Assembly (NCBI GenBank): GCA_001936135.1
Contig: CP012819.1
Coordinates: forward strand, 868,001-932,000
Origin: Saccharomycopsis fibuligera x Saccharomycopsis cf. fibuligera
Lineage: Eukaryota > Ascomycota > Saccharomycetes > Ascoideales > Saccharomycopsidaceae
Length of the DNA stretch: 64,000 nucleotides
Reading direction: 5' to 3'
The notes beneath the pieces are model-generated. The model worked only from the letters and a program-made list of their open reading frames with translations, did no database searches and was not told where the DNA came from. The translations under genes were made by a program, and so were the position numbers. This document shows, piece after piece, positions 30,566-42,200 of the stretch. Every line of letters begins with the position of its first letter. Position 1 is the first letter of the stretch.

Positions 30566-31395
30566 TTACACTGGTACCGTCGGATATTCTCGGCTCTCTA
30601 TTGAATCAATAATTGAAAGAGAGCTACTACAATACCTTACAAGTTCTCTTTGCAGCATCATCATTTCCAGGTCACTGTAAGGCCACATAGGAAAATTGGC
30701 AATGCACTTCTCGTTTAAGCAGCTGTTGTTGATGCGCTCATGATGAAATAGAAAATCTTCTGACCAGTTCAAATCACAGCTCCTCATAAAAAAACCATTA
30801 CTGCGTTTTTCTAAAGGAATAATGGACACATCCCTTTGGACTGTGAGTCGTAAGCACTAAGATGCTATTTGGCCTTTCTTGATACTATCATGCTTTCTTT
30901 CTGATACTTTTTAACAATTGCAAAATGTAATAATGATCTATGTTGTGGTTCTAACGGTAACAACTTTCTGCTGTACATATTATCAAGTGTCGTTAGGAAC
31001 TCTTCGCCGGAGGGCCTCGTAGAGATATTATGTATGTCTATTAACTCAAACTTGCTGGTATCAAACACTAAGTTTGATTTCCTGAAGAAAGGCTCCATTC
31101 AAGTGTTTTTCATTTTAAAATCAGCGACTTGATTGATGTATCTAATGTCATTTTTACACATTTGAAGTTTAACAGCACCAAAAAGTGACACCGTCATAGG
31201 AAGTACTGAGCAAGGCTGAGGATTTAAGGCTTCCCAGTCTTCGAATAACTTGATATGCTTCCTCATTACGTATTTTGTGTGATTTATCTGTGATTGGTCT
31301 CCTGCGTCGAGGTCTTGAGGCGAAATGCTGATAAAGAGTAACCGCCGAGCACTTATGTTAGACTTTATAGATTCATCATCTGTGATAGCTGACAA
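30566..31395 (-). pseudogene. Decayed reading frame of unknown identity
   Basis: Three minus-strand segments line up end to end. 31395-31099 (98 codons, no ATG, preceded by TGA) contains ARRLLFISISPQDLDAGDQ and KYVMRKHIKLFEDW. It stops at TGA and continues in the same frame as 31098-30865. That ends with TAG, and a further segment (30829-30566) is in another frame. Amino-acid composition is ordinary rather than low complexity, and the hits look like successive lesions in one former gene. The SISPQDLD...MRKHIK pattern loosely recalls the start of some fungal zinc-cluster regulators; this is a weak inference. An intact homologue elsewhere in the genome would settle it. Confidence 0.45.
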
Positions 31396-31714
31396 ACGTC
31401 AAACTTCGGCCTTATCTGAAAACTTCCTTTTTTTTATTCTTAATAATCGGATACCTTTAGTGATTATTATGGAATATGTATATCAAGTAGTTTAGTTATG
31501 ATGGATTGATGTTCCATTGCACAATATAATCTGCATAAACCCGCGCTGCTGGTACTCATCGCCAGATATCTGAGGTAACCCGTTTTGGAACGGCAAATTC
31601 AAAAAAACAAAAGACACAAAAAAAACAAAAGTCGAAGGAAGAAAGACCAAAGCCAGTGCCAAAAGGTAGCTTAACGCTGCAACGCTAGGAGCTAAGTATC
31701 AATAATCGTGCTAA

Positions 31715-34700
31715 ATGGTAAGTTATTTACTTCGTTTTACATTTCAATTTAAACAAGTCTATGAATTAATGCTAACTTTCACGGCAGGATCGGTTGAAAC
31801 AGCTGTCTATTGACAGACGACGTTCCGCGTTGCACGATATTGCAAGGTCACGAAAAAAGAAATTAGCACAGCTATACTGCATATCAAATTTTCCATATAG
31901 GCCACTACAGGAATCAGATATCACCAAGTTTTCCGGCTATCTCACAAATTTTATTAATCAACATGATATTGAAGCAAATGTTCCACTCAATGAAAGTACA
32001 ATTTTGCTGAATAGAGATCAGCTTAATGCTCTTTTGAGCTCCGAAGAGCAGGTGAACGCTGTTGAGGGACAGAAGGCCATTGAACACACACAAGTAGCAC
32101 ATGAAGGTGATGCGAATTCAAGTGAGATTAAAGGCAATCTTCCAGAAATTCCGCGAAATGGTGGCGTAAATCATGTTGCTGCTATACCTCAGATATCGGC
32201 TGAAGCCGCAAATATAAAAAAGTTACCACAAGAGGATCAAAATAAATCAATTGTCACCAACATCTCTAGTACTGGTAAGCTAGATACTTCGAAAATCAAC
32301 GATCCTACGAAAATTATAACAAACCCCCCAGCTAGCTACAATACCGCAGAAACTAATCTCAATGGGGATGCAATAGTCCATGGAGCCCAAAAATCTAACG
32401 TTGTTGATCAACCCAATGATACTGGTAGTGCAAGACAACCACAACAGGACTCTGTTAATGCGGATAGCACTCAAGAATTGATGAAAAAAAGAAAACTTGA
32501 TCAAATTGCTGAAGTAGCTAGACAACAAGAAACCAGAAAGGTTAGAAGATTTAACAAGCCAGTTCCATTAGAAGAATCTTCTTTTGAATTATCCAAACTT
32601 GTACAAACCAGCTCAATTATGGAAAAACAAAGGCACGAATTTGCTAAACATATGCTCGATGATGATCCAAGTAAACTAATTTACATTTTGCTCAAAGATA
32701 GTATGCCAACTAAAATCAGCAAAACCATGCCTTTATCAAAATTATTCTATTATTCAAAGAGTTTGCAAATGGTAAAGCTTCTTGTGAACTCCCATAAAGT
32801 CTTAACAACTGATTTATTTGAGAGCTCATTTCTAGAAGGAAAGATCTCAGTGGTACACTCTAGAATAGAAGAATTACAGAAGCAAGGCAAATGGTGTTTG
32901 CAGCAACCTAGACGATTTTTTGACCCGTTCAAACAGAAGCCGGTAAGCAGCGCTTTGTCTTATAAAACTCATTGGGATAATGTCTTACGTGAAGGTTCTT
33001 GGATGGCTACCGATTTCAAAGAGGGTAGAAAATTTAAAATTGCAATGTGCTTGCTCTTAGCTACAGCTGTTATGGAATATCATCAATTAGGCAAAGAGGT
33101 TTGCGTCAAAAGAAAACCTATTAAATTTCTTGAGACAAAGGAAGATGCTAAAGAAGGGATGGGTAATGATACAGTAATGACCATTGACAATGATATTGCT
33201 GAAGACAATTTCGAGGAATTCATAACTAACGATGAGCTTGGGATTGATAGCCCATCTGAACTTTCTGAGAAAGCCAATGAAAATGACGGATTTGACGCGG
33301 ACGAAAACGCTAAACCACTGTTTATTAATACTGCATTATTAAAAAAGGAGCCAAGCGAAAGTAATGCGGAAATTGACATTTTGAAGCAAAATCCAAGTGA
33401 GATCTTAAATAACACTGTTCCATCAGATAAGGGGAATTCAATTCCGAAAGATTTTCCGTTTAAAATTAATGTCTCCGAAGATTCGTTATCGGGAATTAAT
33501 AAGTCTATTGTTGATGGGTTAAGTACTTATTCGGCGTTCGATTCAAGTGATCCTATTTTCGATCTTGATATAAATGGGGACCAAAGCTCATTTCCAGGAA
33601 ACGAATTCGATAAGATGCCTTTGATACCTATATCAAAACTTTTAATGCCTTTCGAAGATGATCAAGGCTGGTATAAGGTCGTTCAAAAACCAAAAAAGAA
33701 GTCTGGCGATGATAATAACCTTGAAGCTTTTAGTCCAGGTACTGAAAACTTGAAAGATATTTCTGAGAAAAGTAAAGGTTTGTTTGCGAGTAGTAATGCT
33801 CATGGTAGAAGATATAATACTATACGTCCACCACCACCACCACCGCTTAAGTATCTTGATTTACGGACTCCTACGATTTGGCTACCACAAGATGATAGCT
33901 TATTGATAAAATATGCAAATGAATTCTCATTCAACTGGAATATTATATCGGCACATTTGAGTGCTAAGTCAACTAAAAGTTACACTTCTAACATTGAAAG
34001 AAGAACATCTTGGCAGTGTTTTGAAAGATATATCCAATTGACGGATAAATTCCAGTTTTCTGATATGAGAGGTCCGTATGCACAACTTGCTCAAGTATGG
34101 TTGGAAGCTGCTCATAAAGCGCAGACCTCCACGAAGAGAAGAATATTACCATTAGGAGTTGGGAGAGAATCTATACAACGGGGTCATACAAGGTTAAGAT
34201 GGGCAAGCATGTTTGAAGCTATAAGGAGATGTATGAAAAAACGGGAAACTGCACCAAAACCAAGCAATTCAAACTCATTTAAGAAACAGTTATCAGCAGA
34301 AGATAAGCTGAAAATATTAACACCAGCAGATTTATCACATATGAAGTATGAACGAGAACGTGCAGCGAGAGAAGTCTATCTTCATAATATGTCTAGAGTT
34401 AACATAAATAGAAACTTCAAGAGTGGAAGCGCAGGCCCTCAAACAGCTTCTAACCAAGGCAAACAACTTAGCAGGCAAAGTAGTGCTAATAGTGCCCCTG
34501 AACAGAATGCTGCTGCTGTCGGTGCTAATAGTGTCACAACAGCACCAGTAATTAACACTCAGAGAGCTATTTCAGAAGGCCTACCTAATACTGGTAGTTC
34601 AAGCAATAATAGCACTATCACTGCAAGCAATGTTAGCAATGAAAAGCCAATTGTTAGTGGTGGATCTGTCTATAACCAACAGCTTAAGGAGCAATTGCTC

Positions 34701-35723
34701 AGACAGCAACAACAAGCACAAAAGAGTGCTCGTCAAAGTCCTCAGCTTCCACAACAAAATCTCGCGGGAGCGAACAGCGCTACCACAGGTAACAATCCTG
34801 GTGGGGCGCCATTCAACCCAGGAAATCCTCCGTCTGCACAATATATGTCTGTCCAGTTACAAAAATTGCTACAAATGAAGCAACAAAACATGCTTGATGC
34901 TCAAAATAATCTTTCTCAATCACTCAACCAGAATTTGAAAAACGTACAAAATGTAGTCAATAATAATGTGGCCAGCAATAATAACACTATTGGAGGTAAC
35001 AAAATCGCAATCAGAGCACAAAGTCCAAACCTTGGAAACCAGAACAATCAAGTTAACAATTCAGCAGGCAATATGAGTCCAATTATTAATAGTCCTCTTC
35101 CAGGGAATATTTCTAGACCTTCTAGCAGCCCTGTGATAAACAATACCAACATCCCTGGAAATGCCGATAAGAGAAATATCAACAATAATGCTAATAATAG
35201 ACCCGCTAATAGTATCCACTCTCAAGTTTCTGCTATTATCAATCAAATTCAGGCACAGAATCCAACTTGGACTAATGAAGAGGTGACCAAAGCGGCTGCT
35301 AGACATCTTGCGATTTATCAAAACCAGTTGAAAGCCAGGAACCTCAAATATGCTAGCAATGTTAACAATAATGCTAGCAATGCGAATAACAATGGTGGTA
35401 ATAGCTCCGTCAATAACCCTAATTTTGGTGCAAGTCTAGTTGCTGCTGCTAATGCTACTGTAAATGCCAACACCAATAACAACACCAATAACAACACTAA
35501 TAATAACACTAATAATAACACTAATAATAACACCAATAGTAGCACCAATAATAACACCAGTAATAGCACCAATAACAACACTAATAATAACGCCAATAAT
35601 AGCACCAATAATAGCACCAATAATAGCACCAATAATAGCACCAATAATAGCACCAATAATGCTAGTGGAATTAACAATAATAATGCAGCGAATGTCGGAT
35701 TTAACAACAACAACAACAACAAC

Positions 35724-35783
<60 letters not shown>

Positions 35784-36515
35784 GATAATAAGAGCTCTTT
35801 TGGTGTAAATGTTAGCAATACCAACGCAAATCAAGCATTTATGAATATAAAACAGCCAATTGGGAAGACTATTAATGTTAGCAAAAACATGATTTCGCAA
35901 GCACTCTTAAATAATGGTAATGCCAGAGTTGTCAGTAACATAAATGCAGATCCTAATAATAGCAATAACAATAATAGTAATATTAATGTTGGCGGTATTA
36001 ATAGTAATATGAATGGTACTGGTAACATTAACGCAGGTCATAATTCACAGACTGGCATGCTTGGTTTGAACGGTCTTAGGTTCAACATAAACTCATTGAC
36101 CCCTCAGCAGAAAAACCACTTGATGATGCAAGTTTTGCAGCGTCAGCAGCTACAACAACAAAAGCAACAACTGCAACAACCTCAGCAACTGCAACAACCT
36201 CAGCAACTGCTAAATTTACAGCATCGACAGCTGCCAAACCAACAGCTCCAGCAGCAGCAGAGTATTCCACTGCAAAACATTCAAGCTACTCAGCAAAGAC
36301 CTATGCAACAATCATTGGCTAATCAAAGTCCAATTACTCAACAAGCAAGTAGTCTACCTTTAAATAACACGGTGAATTCTATGTCTCAGCAGCCAGTCAA
36401 GTCGCCAGATAATGCTAAAAATACTTCTTTTGATCTTGGTGGTAGCAGCAGCGGTGGTAATTCTAGCGTTGGCAAAAACTTGAACGATTCACCATCGAAT
36501 AATAGCGCGAAGTAG
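31715..36515 (+). CDS. EAF1: Eaf1/Vid21, scaffold of the NuA4 histone acetyltransferase; exon 1 is only the ATG
   Basis: Coding sequence is join(31715-31717, 31788-36515), 1576 residues. Without splicing the frame has only a TTG start. The N-terminus is basic (DRLKQLSIDRRRSALHDIAR, then KLAQLYCISNF), as in Eaf1. An HSA domain lies at about 395-440 (HWDNVLREGSWMATDFKEGR). A SANT/Myb domain lies at about 695-760 (TIWLPQDDSLLIKYANEFSF). The C-terminal 600 residues are Asn/Gln-rich, with a variable (N-N-T/S) array, a pure Asn run encoded by (AAT)n near 35724-35783, and a Gln-rich block (36140-36270). Eaf1 assembles NuA4, which acetylates histone H4 and H2A. Confidence 0.93.
31718..31787 (+). other. 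EAF1 intron directly after the start codon
   Basis: 70 nt. Donor GTAAGT at 31718-31723, branch site TGCTAAC at 31770-31776, acceptor CAG ending at 31787. Phase 0; the spliced product reads M-DRLKQL and gives the gene its only ATG. Confidence 0.85.
35460..35783 (+). repeat. Asn-codon repeat array inside EAF1
   Basis: First a 12-bp-like array of AACACCAATAAC variants (35460-35660), then AAC runs and a pure (AAT)n run (about 35724-35779). The changing codons suggest repeated slippage with later substitution. It encodes a poly-Asn region of the NuA4 scaffold. Confidence 0.9.
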
Positions 36516-36730
36516 AAGGAAGAAAATATCTGCTTTTTCATTCAACGCTTCTATCGTTTGCCAGTTCAACTTTTTTTTTGTTTTCACTTCTATTTGATAC
36601 ATAAGTTTTTTTTTGGATTTTGGGTGATGTACATTAGTAGTTATAAATACACTAATATTAAATAAGGTAAAAAAAAGACAATTTTTCTAGGCTATTGTCA
36701 GCCATTGATTGCAAGTAAACAGCGCATTGT

Positions 36731-36769
36731 TCATCCATATCCAGATATGTCAGCATTGATACGATAGTG

Positions 36770-36828
<59 letters not shown>

Positions 36829-38440
36829 TAGCCAAACGCAATCTTTCATCCTGATACCTTGCATACTCGATTTGTATGTCATCGATCATCTCTAGCAAGT
36901 TCAAATAAGTATCATATTTTTTACATAGTTCTGTCACTACTGATTTGCTCCGTTCCTTAATTTTGATTATTGAGTGAATGTCAAATTGCTGTAAGGTACT
37001 GTCTTCATGATCCACTTGATCTATTCTGTCCATTTTAGAGCCCTGTTGGTACTCATACTGGTACTGGTACTCATACTCCTCAGTAGAAGTAAACGTATGG
37101 TAACTTTTTGACTCAACTATTGCAGCGAACTCTTCTATGGTTTGTATTTCGGCAACGGTTAGTGATGTTGTGATTGCTTTTGATATATACCAATCCATAC
37201 TGGACTGGCGTGGAGGCAATCTGGGCGCGCTGATAATAGTATTAGTGACAGGAGCATCAGACATAATAGGGGCTGGAGTGCTAAGACTATTGCTGTCGAC
37301 GATTGATTTAGCATACTCGACAGTGTTCGGCACCATCGATGTTTGATCGTTGGCAATTTTAAGATAATGCGCTGTGTAATTTGCATTGTTCTTTGAGTTG
37401 TTGTGTATAAAATTATTGGAAGGGGTATTTTTAAGGCTGGAAGTTGTTGTGGACACATTTTTCGATATATATGGGTCTACCGTAAATGTAAACGGATTCA
37501 TTCGTTCAGTATCGAGTTGTGTACCAGAATTAGCAATTGAAGGAGGTACACTATTTGACAAATTTATTTCTCCATTATTTGGTAATATCATAGTTGGAGA
37601 AGACTTTGGGTATATTACATCATCCAATCTTTTCTCATACTTTAATTTTATTAACTCAAAACAAGAAACACAAACACAAACCGGTTTGAAAATATCAAGG
37701 TGAATCAATGGAAACTTTTTACAATATTGTTTCAAATAAGAACATCCGCAGCTTCTACATTGGAAATGGCCTTTGTAGTCGAGTTCTTTGAAATTAACAA
37801 AAGAAATTAAACAATAATTTGATTCCACTGGTTCTGGTGCTTTTGTAGAGTTCAATAATTCTGAGTTCAAGGGCACCGTACTATCATCATTGCTGGAAAT
37901 TTTAGGAGCTGAAACACCCTTATGTTGCAATTTTTGAAAATATTTTTCCAAAGTTGGGAAAACTGACTTGACGTTGCGAAATGTTTGACTCCAGCTTTTC
38001 AAATATTGCAACATCTTTTCTTTAACGGTTATGCTGACTGCCGAATCGGACAAAATCAAGTACATGTTCTGGAAAAACACCAGCAGCAGATCTAGCGAAG
38101 GAGCAACAGTCAAGTAAAGTACAAAATTGATACTGCTGCGCATAACGAGCTCGTTAAATACTTCTAGAACCGCAAGTATTGCTTCATTGCTGCCCGAGTC
38201 TTTGCAATCTAAAAGATACGGAAGAAGAGCTGCCAAGAGATCAGAATTCTTGATGATGTTGGAGTTGAGTAACTCAAGAAGTTGTGGGAGTCGTTGCTGC
38301 GGGTTTGTGAGAACCTGGGGAAGCAAGTTCTGGAGAGCAGGCAACGGAGAATATACCGTAGCGGTCATAGCTGACTGTTCAAATCGAAGGCTCTGAGCTC
38401 TGTATATAACACAAATCGTTTCACTTGATTTATTGTTCAT
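36731..38440 (-). CDS. Divergent Vps27-like protein with VHS, degenerate FYVE and UIM-like segments
   Basis: 569 residues. The first about 170 residues form an all-helical VHS-like region, with KEKMLQYLKSWSQTFRNV and LEKYFQKLQHKGV matching the end of VHS domains. A zinc-finger segment follows at about 205-275. HFQCRSCGCSYLKQYC aligns with the FYVE core HHCRxCG, then LDIFKPVCVCVSCF. DWYISKAITTSL (about 405) resembles a degenerate ubiquitin-interacting motif. Near the C-terminus a helix (IKIKERSKSVVTELCKKY) and a poly-Asn run encoded by (ATT)n on the plus strand follow. Vps27 is the ESCRT-0 subunit that binds PI3P and ubiquitin. Here the RR/KHH basic PI3P motif and WxxD are lost. It may be the orthologue, fast evolving, or a paralogue. 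Confidence 0.65.
36776..36830. repeat. (ATT)n microsatellite inside the Vps27-like gene
   Basis: About 17 ATT units near the 3' end of the coding sequence, encoding an Asn run just before the C-terminus on the minus strand. Confidence 0.92.
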
Positions 38441-38640
38441 AGGGTTGTAGGCTGATTATAGCTTTATTCTATGCTGTAATAATACTGATTTCCGTGGTTA
38501 CCCGCGTGGTGCTACGGATTTTTGTTTTTGTTATTTTTATTTACCTTTCTATCGAAATGCTAAAGTAGGTGATATAATGGGCTAGGTACTATGATGGGTG
38601 AGACAATACAACTTCCACAAATAGCAATACAAGTAAAGCA
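38441..38640. promoter_or_regulatory. Divergent promoter of the Vps27-like gene and ORC4
   Basis: 200 bp between two divergent start codons. T-rich segment at 38519-38545. No specific binding site assigned. Confidence 0.4.
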
Positions 38641-41379
38641 ATGCCTGATTTAACAGATAATGAAGAAAAAGCATCTAAAGTTGGGTTGCGCTCTGAAAAA
38701 GCCACCTCCGTAAATGAATTGACCATCGATGGTGGCCTCAATAGTGTGCATGTTGAAAATGCTAAATCTGCAGAACAGCAACAGGACATTGAAGATAATG
38801 ATACTGGTGAATTAAATGCGAGTGAAAGCACAAAAAAATCTGATATAGGTCAAAACGAGCAAGCGGAATATTCTGATCTCATTGCAGCTGAAGGTGCAGG
38901 TACTAGTGAAGATATCACAAGAAATGTAAATCAAAGCTCAAGAAAACATGAATGTTTTGCCAAAACTGAAAAGACATCAATAGAACCTGAAGCAACAGCA
39001 CAAAACACCGTTTCCAACGCTTTTAATAAAATAATTAGTGATGGCCAAGGTGAAGAGGCATGGAAGAAGGAATCCAGCAAAATTACAACTCTGGATCAGG
39101 TAGTCCTTGAAGAAATAAAGGACCCCAAAATGACGTTGAGTAAAGATAATGAGTCCCATAGTAAAGTTGGTTCACGCAGAGGAGCTCCCAAAGGAACGCC
39201 CAGGAAAAGAAGAAACAAATTAGAAATTGATATGAACTTTGAAGTTCCAGAATCGAAAAAAAGAGGGAAAAGAATACAATCTGATGACGAATTAGAGCCA
39301 AAAATAAAAAAAAGGACATATAGCGGTCATTGCACCAAAGACGAAGACGAAGATGATAAACAATACGATATGGCGCTGAATAAAGTAGATGATTCGGAAG
39401 ATCATGAAAGTATAATACAACTTTCCGATCTCGTTGAGCAAATTATCAAATTGCAAGATGTCAGTGATGAGTACATGAATGAGAATTTTCCTGACATAAA
39501 AATTCGAACCCTAGTCAACAAATGGAACACAAAAGATTACACTCAACCAATTAGTCAACAAGATGTAAATTATATCAAAGGGGTAATACTCTCGAAGATA
39601 ACGAAGCATAGCATTGTATCAATAACTACCCCTATTCCATTTATAAGCAAAGTTAAAGGGTTTTACGACTCTACGCAAAATACCAACCAGCTGCCAAATT
39701 CATTATTGGCCAAATATAATGAACTTTATACATTTTTGGAACATGGTATATTAAATGGTGACTCGTCGTCGTGTTTGTTGGTGGGGAACAAAAAATCAGG
39801 CAAAAAATTTGCCTTGAACAATGCTCTAAATTCTCTTGATAAGAAATACAATAGAGGAAAAAACAAAGCATTTATGAAAATCCATCTATCAGGAATTTTA
39901 CAAACTGATGATAAGATGGCTGTGAGAGAAATAGCACGCCAATTAGATATTAATTTACAAAATTTTGGCAATTACTCTAAGCGTTTTGGAGAATTTTACG
40001 ACGATAAAACTCGCTTACGGAAAGAAGCAGTTGATGATGATGATGATGATGATGATGATAATGATGATGATGATGGTAATGATTATGGTTCAAATGCAGA
40101 TCGTGGTGGTGACGAGCTTAAGTACGGTAACGAATATGTGGATGAGAGCGAAGAAATAGTTATTGATGGAGAAGAGGAGAAGAAACAATTTGAAAAAAGG
40201 TCAATCAACGAGACGTTTTCATCAATTTTGGCCAGTTTACAGCAAATAAATTTTAGTGAAGAAGAATCAGAACATAAAACAGTGGCCTTAGTTTTCATAA
40301 TAGATGAGTTTGAACGATTTACAGTGCATAATCGTCAGACTTTATTGTATAACTTGTTCGATTTGTCCACCAGTAACCATACGATTCCAATTTCGGTCAT
40401 TGGATTGACCAGTAAAGTGAACATTAAAGAGCAGTTGGAAAAAAGAGTGAGCTCTAGGTTTTCTCAAAGAATACTTCACTTTTTCGGTCACGTTGGGGTG
40501 CTGTCGTCAGCTAATTATTTATTCAACTATCATGTGAATTCTGAAGTGGAATACTTTTGGCTTGATGTGAGGTATAACTTGTGTTTGAATGTAGATGAAA
40601 TTCAGAACTCAAAATTGAAAAACAAAAAGTATGCGCTTGTATGGAACGATGTGGTTAATAGCTTATTTTATGATGCAAACTACGGGAAACACTTTAAGGA
40701 ATTATTGTTAAAGAATTTTGTCACCATCAAGAACCAAAAGGAATTCTTAAATGCTTGCATCTTCGCTGTTACCAAGATGAATCAAGAAAACCCTTTTCCA
40801 AAAGACGAGCATTTCATCAAGTATAATAGCGTTAACAATTTCAACAATTTCAGTGCCAGAAACGATATTCTTGATAATTTACTTAACAAGTCCCTTTCTG
40901 ATCTTCAGCTCTTTTTGGTTATATGCTCCGCTAGAGTCATATATACTCTTGATATAAATTTTATTAATTTTAACCTTTGCTACGAAGAATACCAGAAGCT
41001 TTCCAAAACTCTAAGGGACCAAAGAAGGACAGAATTCATGATGAGTTCTAAGAAGACATTAGTGCCTATCGAACCGACAGATAGTAATGGTACAAGCAGC
41101 AGCAGCAGCAGCACTATTGTCGGATTTAGAATATGGAGTAAAGCAGTGTGTCGTGGTATTTGGGAGAAGTTGGAAGAGCTCGGGCTAATCATTTCTCCAT
41201 CCAACAACATGTCAAACCGTGCAAACTTCAACGCCCCCAGTGTACTGAGAAGTGCCATCAGCAGTGGCAGCAACGTTGACAACTATGATACAAAGTTTTT
41301 TCAGTTGGAAGTGGACATGAATGATTTGTTTGCCTTGGTGAGCAAATCGCATCCTTTGAGAAAGTTTACAAGAATATAG
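38641..41379 (+). CDS. ORC4: Origin recognition complex subunit 4 (Orc4)
   Basis: 912 residues, against 529 in S. cerevisiae. The extra length is mainly a charged N-terminal extension of about 300 residues with basic clusters (GAPKGTPRKRRNKLEID, KKRGKRIQ). The AAA+ module starts near residue 340. Walker A is the variant GNKKSGKKF (about 380), and Walker B is VFIIDEFERF (about 551). Between them lies a second insertion that is nearly pure Asp/Asn (about 464-480). Sensor-like SVIGLTSKVNI and SSRFSQR follow. The C-terminal winged-helix region includes AVCRGIWEKLEELGL. Orc4 helps ORC bind replication origins and load Mcm2-7. A large disordered basic extension may add DNA contacts; this is inference. 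Confidence 0.93.
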   Translation: MPDLTDNEEKASKVGLRSEKATSVNELTIDGGLNSVHVENAKSAEQQQDIEDNDTGELNASESTKKSDIGQNEQAEYSDLIAAEGAGTSEDITRNVNQSSRKHECFAKTEKTSIEPEATAQNTVSNAFNKIISDGQGEEAWKKESSKITTLDQVVLEEIKDPKMTLSKDNESHSKVGSRRGAPKGTPRKRRNKLEIDMNFEVPESKKRGKRIQSDDELEPKIKKRTYSGHCTKDEDEDDKQYDMALNKVDDSEDHESIIQLSDLVEQIIKLQDVSDEYMNENFPDIKIRTLVNKWNTKDYTQPISQQDVNYIKGVILSKITKHSIVSITTPIPFISKVKGFYDSTQNTNQLPNSLLAKYNELYTFLEHGILNGDSSSCLLVGNKKSGKKFALNNALNSLDKKYNRGKNKAFMKIHLSGILQTDDKMAVREIARQLDINLQNFGNYSKRFGEFYDDKTRLRKEAVDDDDDDDDDNDDDDGNDYGSNADRGGDELKYGNEYVDESEEIVIDGEEEKKQFEKRSINETFSSILASLQQINFSEEESEHKTVALVFIIDEFERFTVHNRQTLLYNLFDLSTSNHTIPISVIGLTSKVNIKEQLEKRVSSRFSQRILHFFGHVGVLSSANYLFNYHVNSEVEYFWLDVRYNLCLNVDEIQNSKLKNKKYALVWNDVVNSLFYDANYGKHFKELLLKNFVTIKNQKEFLNACIFAVTKMNQENPFPKDEHFIKYNSVNNFNNFSARNDILDNLLNKSLSDLQLFLVICSARVIYTLDINFINFNLCYEEYQKLSKTLRDQRRTEFMMSSKKTLVPIEPTDSNGTSSSSSSTIVGFRIWSKAVCRGIWEKLEELGLIISPSNNMSNRANFNAPSVLRSAISSGSNVDNYDTKFFQLEVDMNDLFALVSKSHPLRKFTRI

Positions 41380-42200
41380 TGAGTGTATAGTTCTGTAATA
41401 CAATTATTATTCCGTCAATGTTACATCGGTATAGACGTGGATAAATTTAGACTGGTGTGACATATGCAGGGGTTACTACATATATACATATGTATACATA
41501 TATATACATAAAGGTACCTCATATGGCATTAAGGTATATGGATACTCTAAGTAGTTATCATTAACAATTAGGGGCAAAAGAGTACATGATAGCCGTTCAA
41601 AGTTTGGAAAGGTTCAATCACTGACATTCATATCAATAAAAACAGCAGCTAGTCGGTGGCTGCCACGCGAAGGCTGCCACGCGAAGGCAGTCAGCAGAGA
41701 AAGGAGGCTGTACTCTAAACGCACAGTGGTAGCGGAGGAAAAAATATAGTTACCCTGCGTATGATCTTGTTTTTTCTGTATTTTTTTTTTTTTTTCCTTT
41801 TGTTGTTTTATTTTTATTTGCCGTTTCCTGCTGCTATTTGTCTTCTGTCTTGTTCGGCGTCGATTCACTGTCTCTGTCCCTCTCTAATCAAAATCCAGAT
41901 AACATCATCTCTTGTATTATTTTTTTTTTGCTGGCCTATATTAGATCAAATCATACCAAAGGCTTTGTTGTTTATCCATACATTCGCTCTTTATCATACC
42001 TTGACGCGCAAGCAAGATAGTATCATCAAGCGACGTACTAAGAGCATCACAAATTCCACTCGTTTCAACTGTACTTGGACTAATTAAAGTGCCCATTCTA
42101 CGTGCTTTCAAATAGCACAACGTCTACACAAAATCACCAACGAAACACAGATTTTCGCCCGAATAATAATAAAACTTGTGCAGTTCAATAATTTTCCGAA
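41380..42200. other. Intergenic region between ORC4 and ROT1
   Basis: About 820 bp. A short direct repeat of GCTGCCACGCGAAGG occurs near 41660-41690, and an (ATATAC)-type repeat near 41480-41510. T-rich sequence follows at 41760-41960. No gene supported. Confidence 0.55.

Noticed and set aside
35318-35900. Long minus-strand frames rich in Leu, Ile or Val opposite EAF1
   Set aside because: They are the antisense shadow of the Asn-codon repeats and have no independent support.
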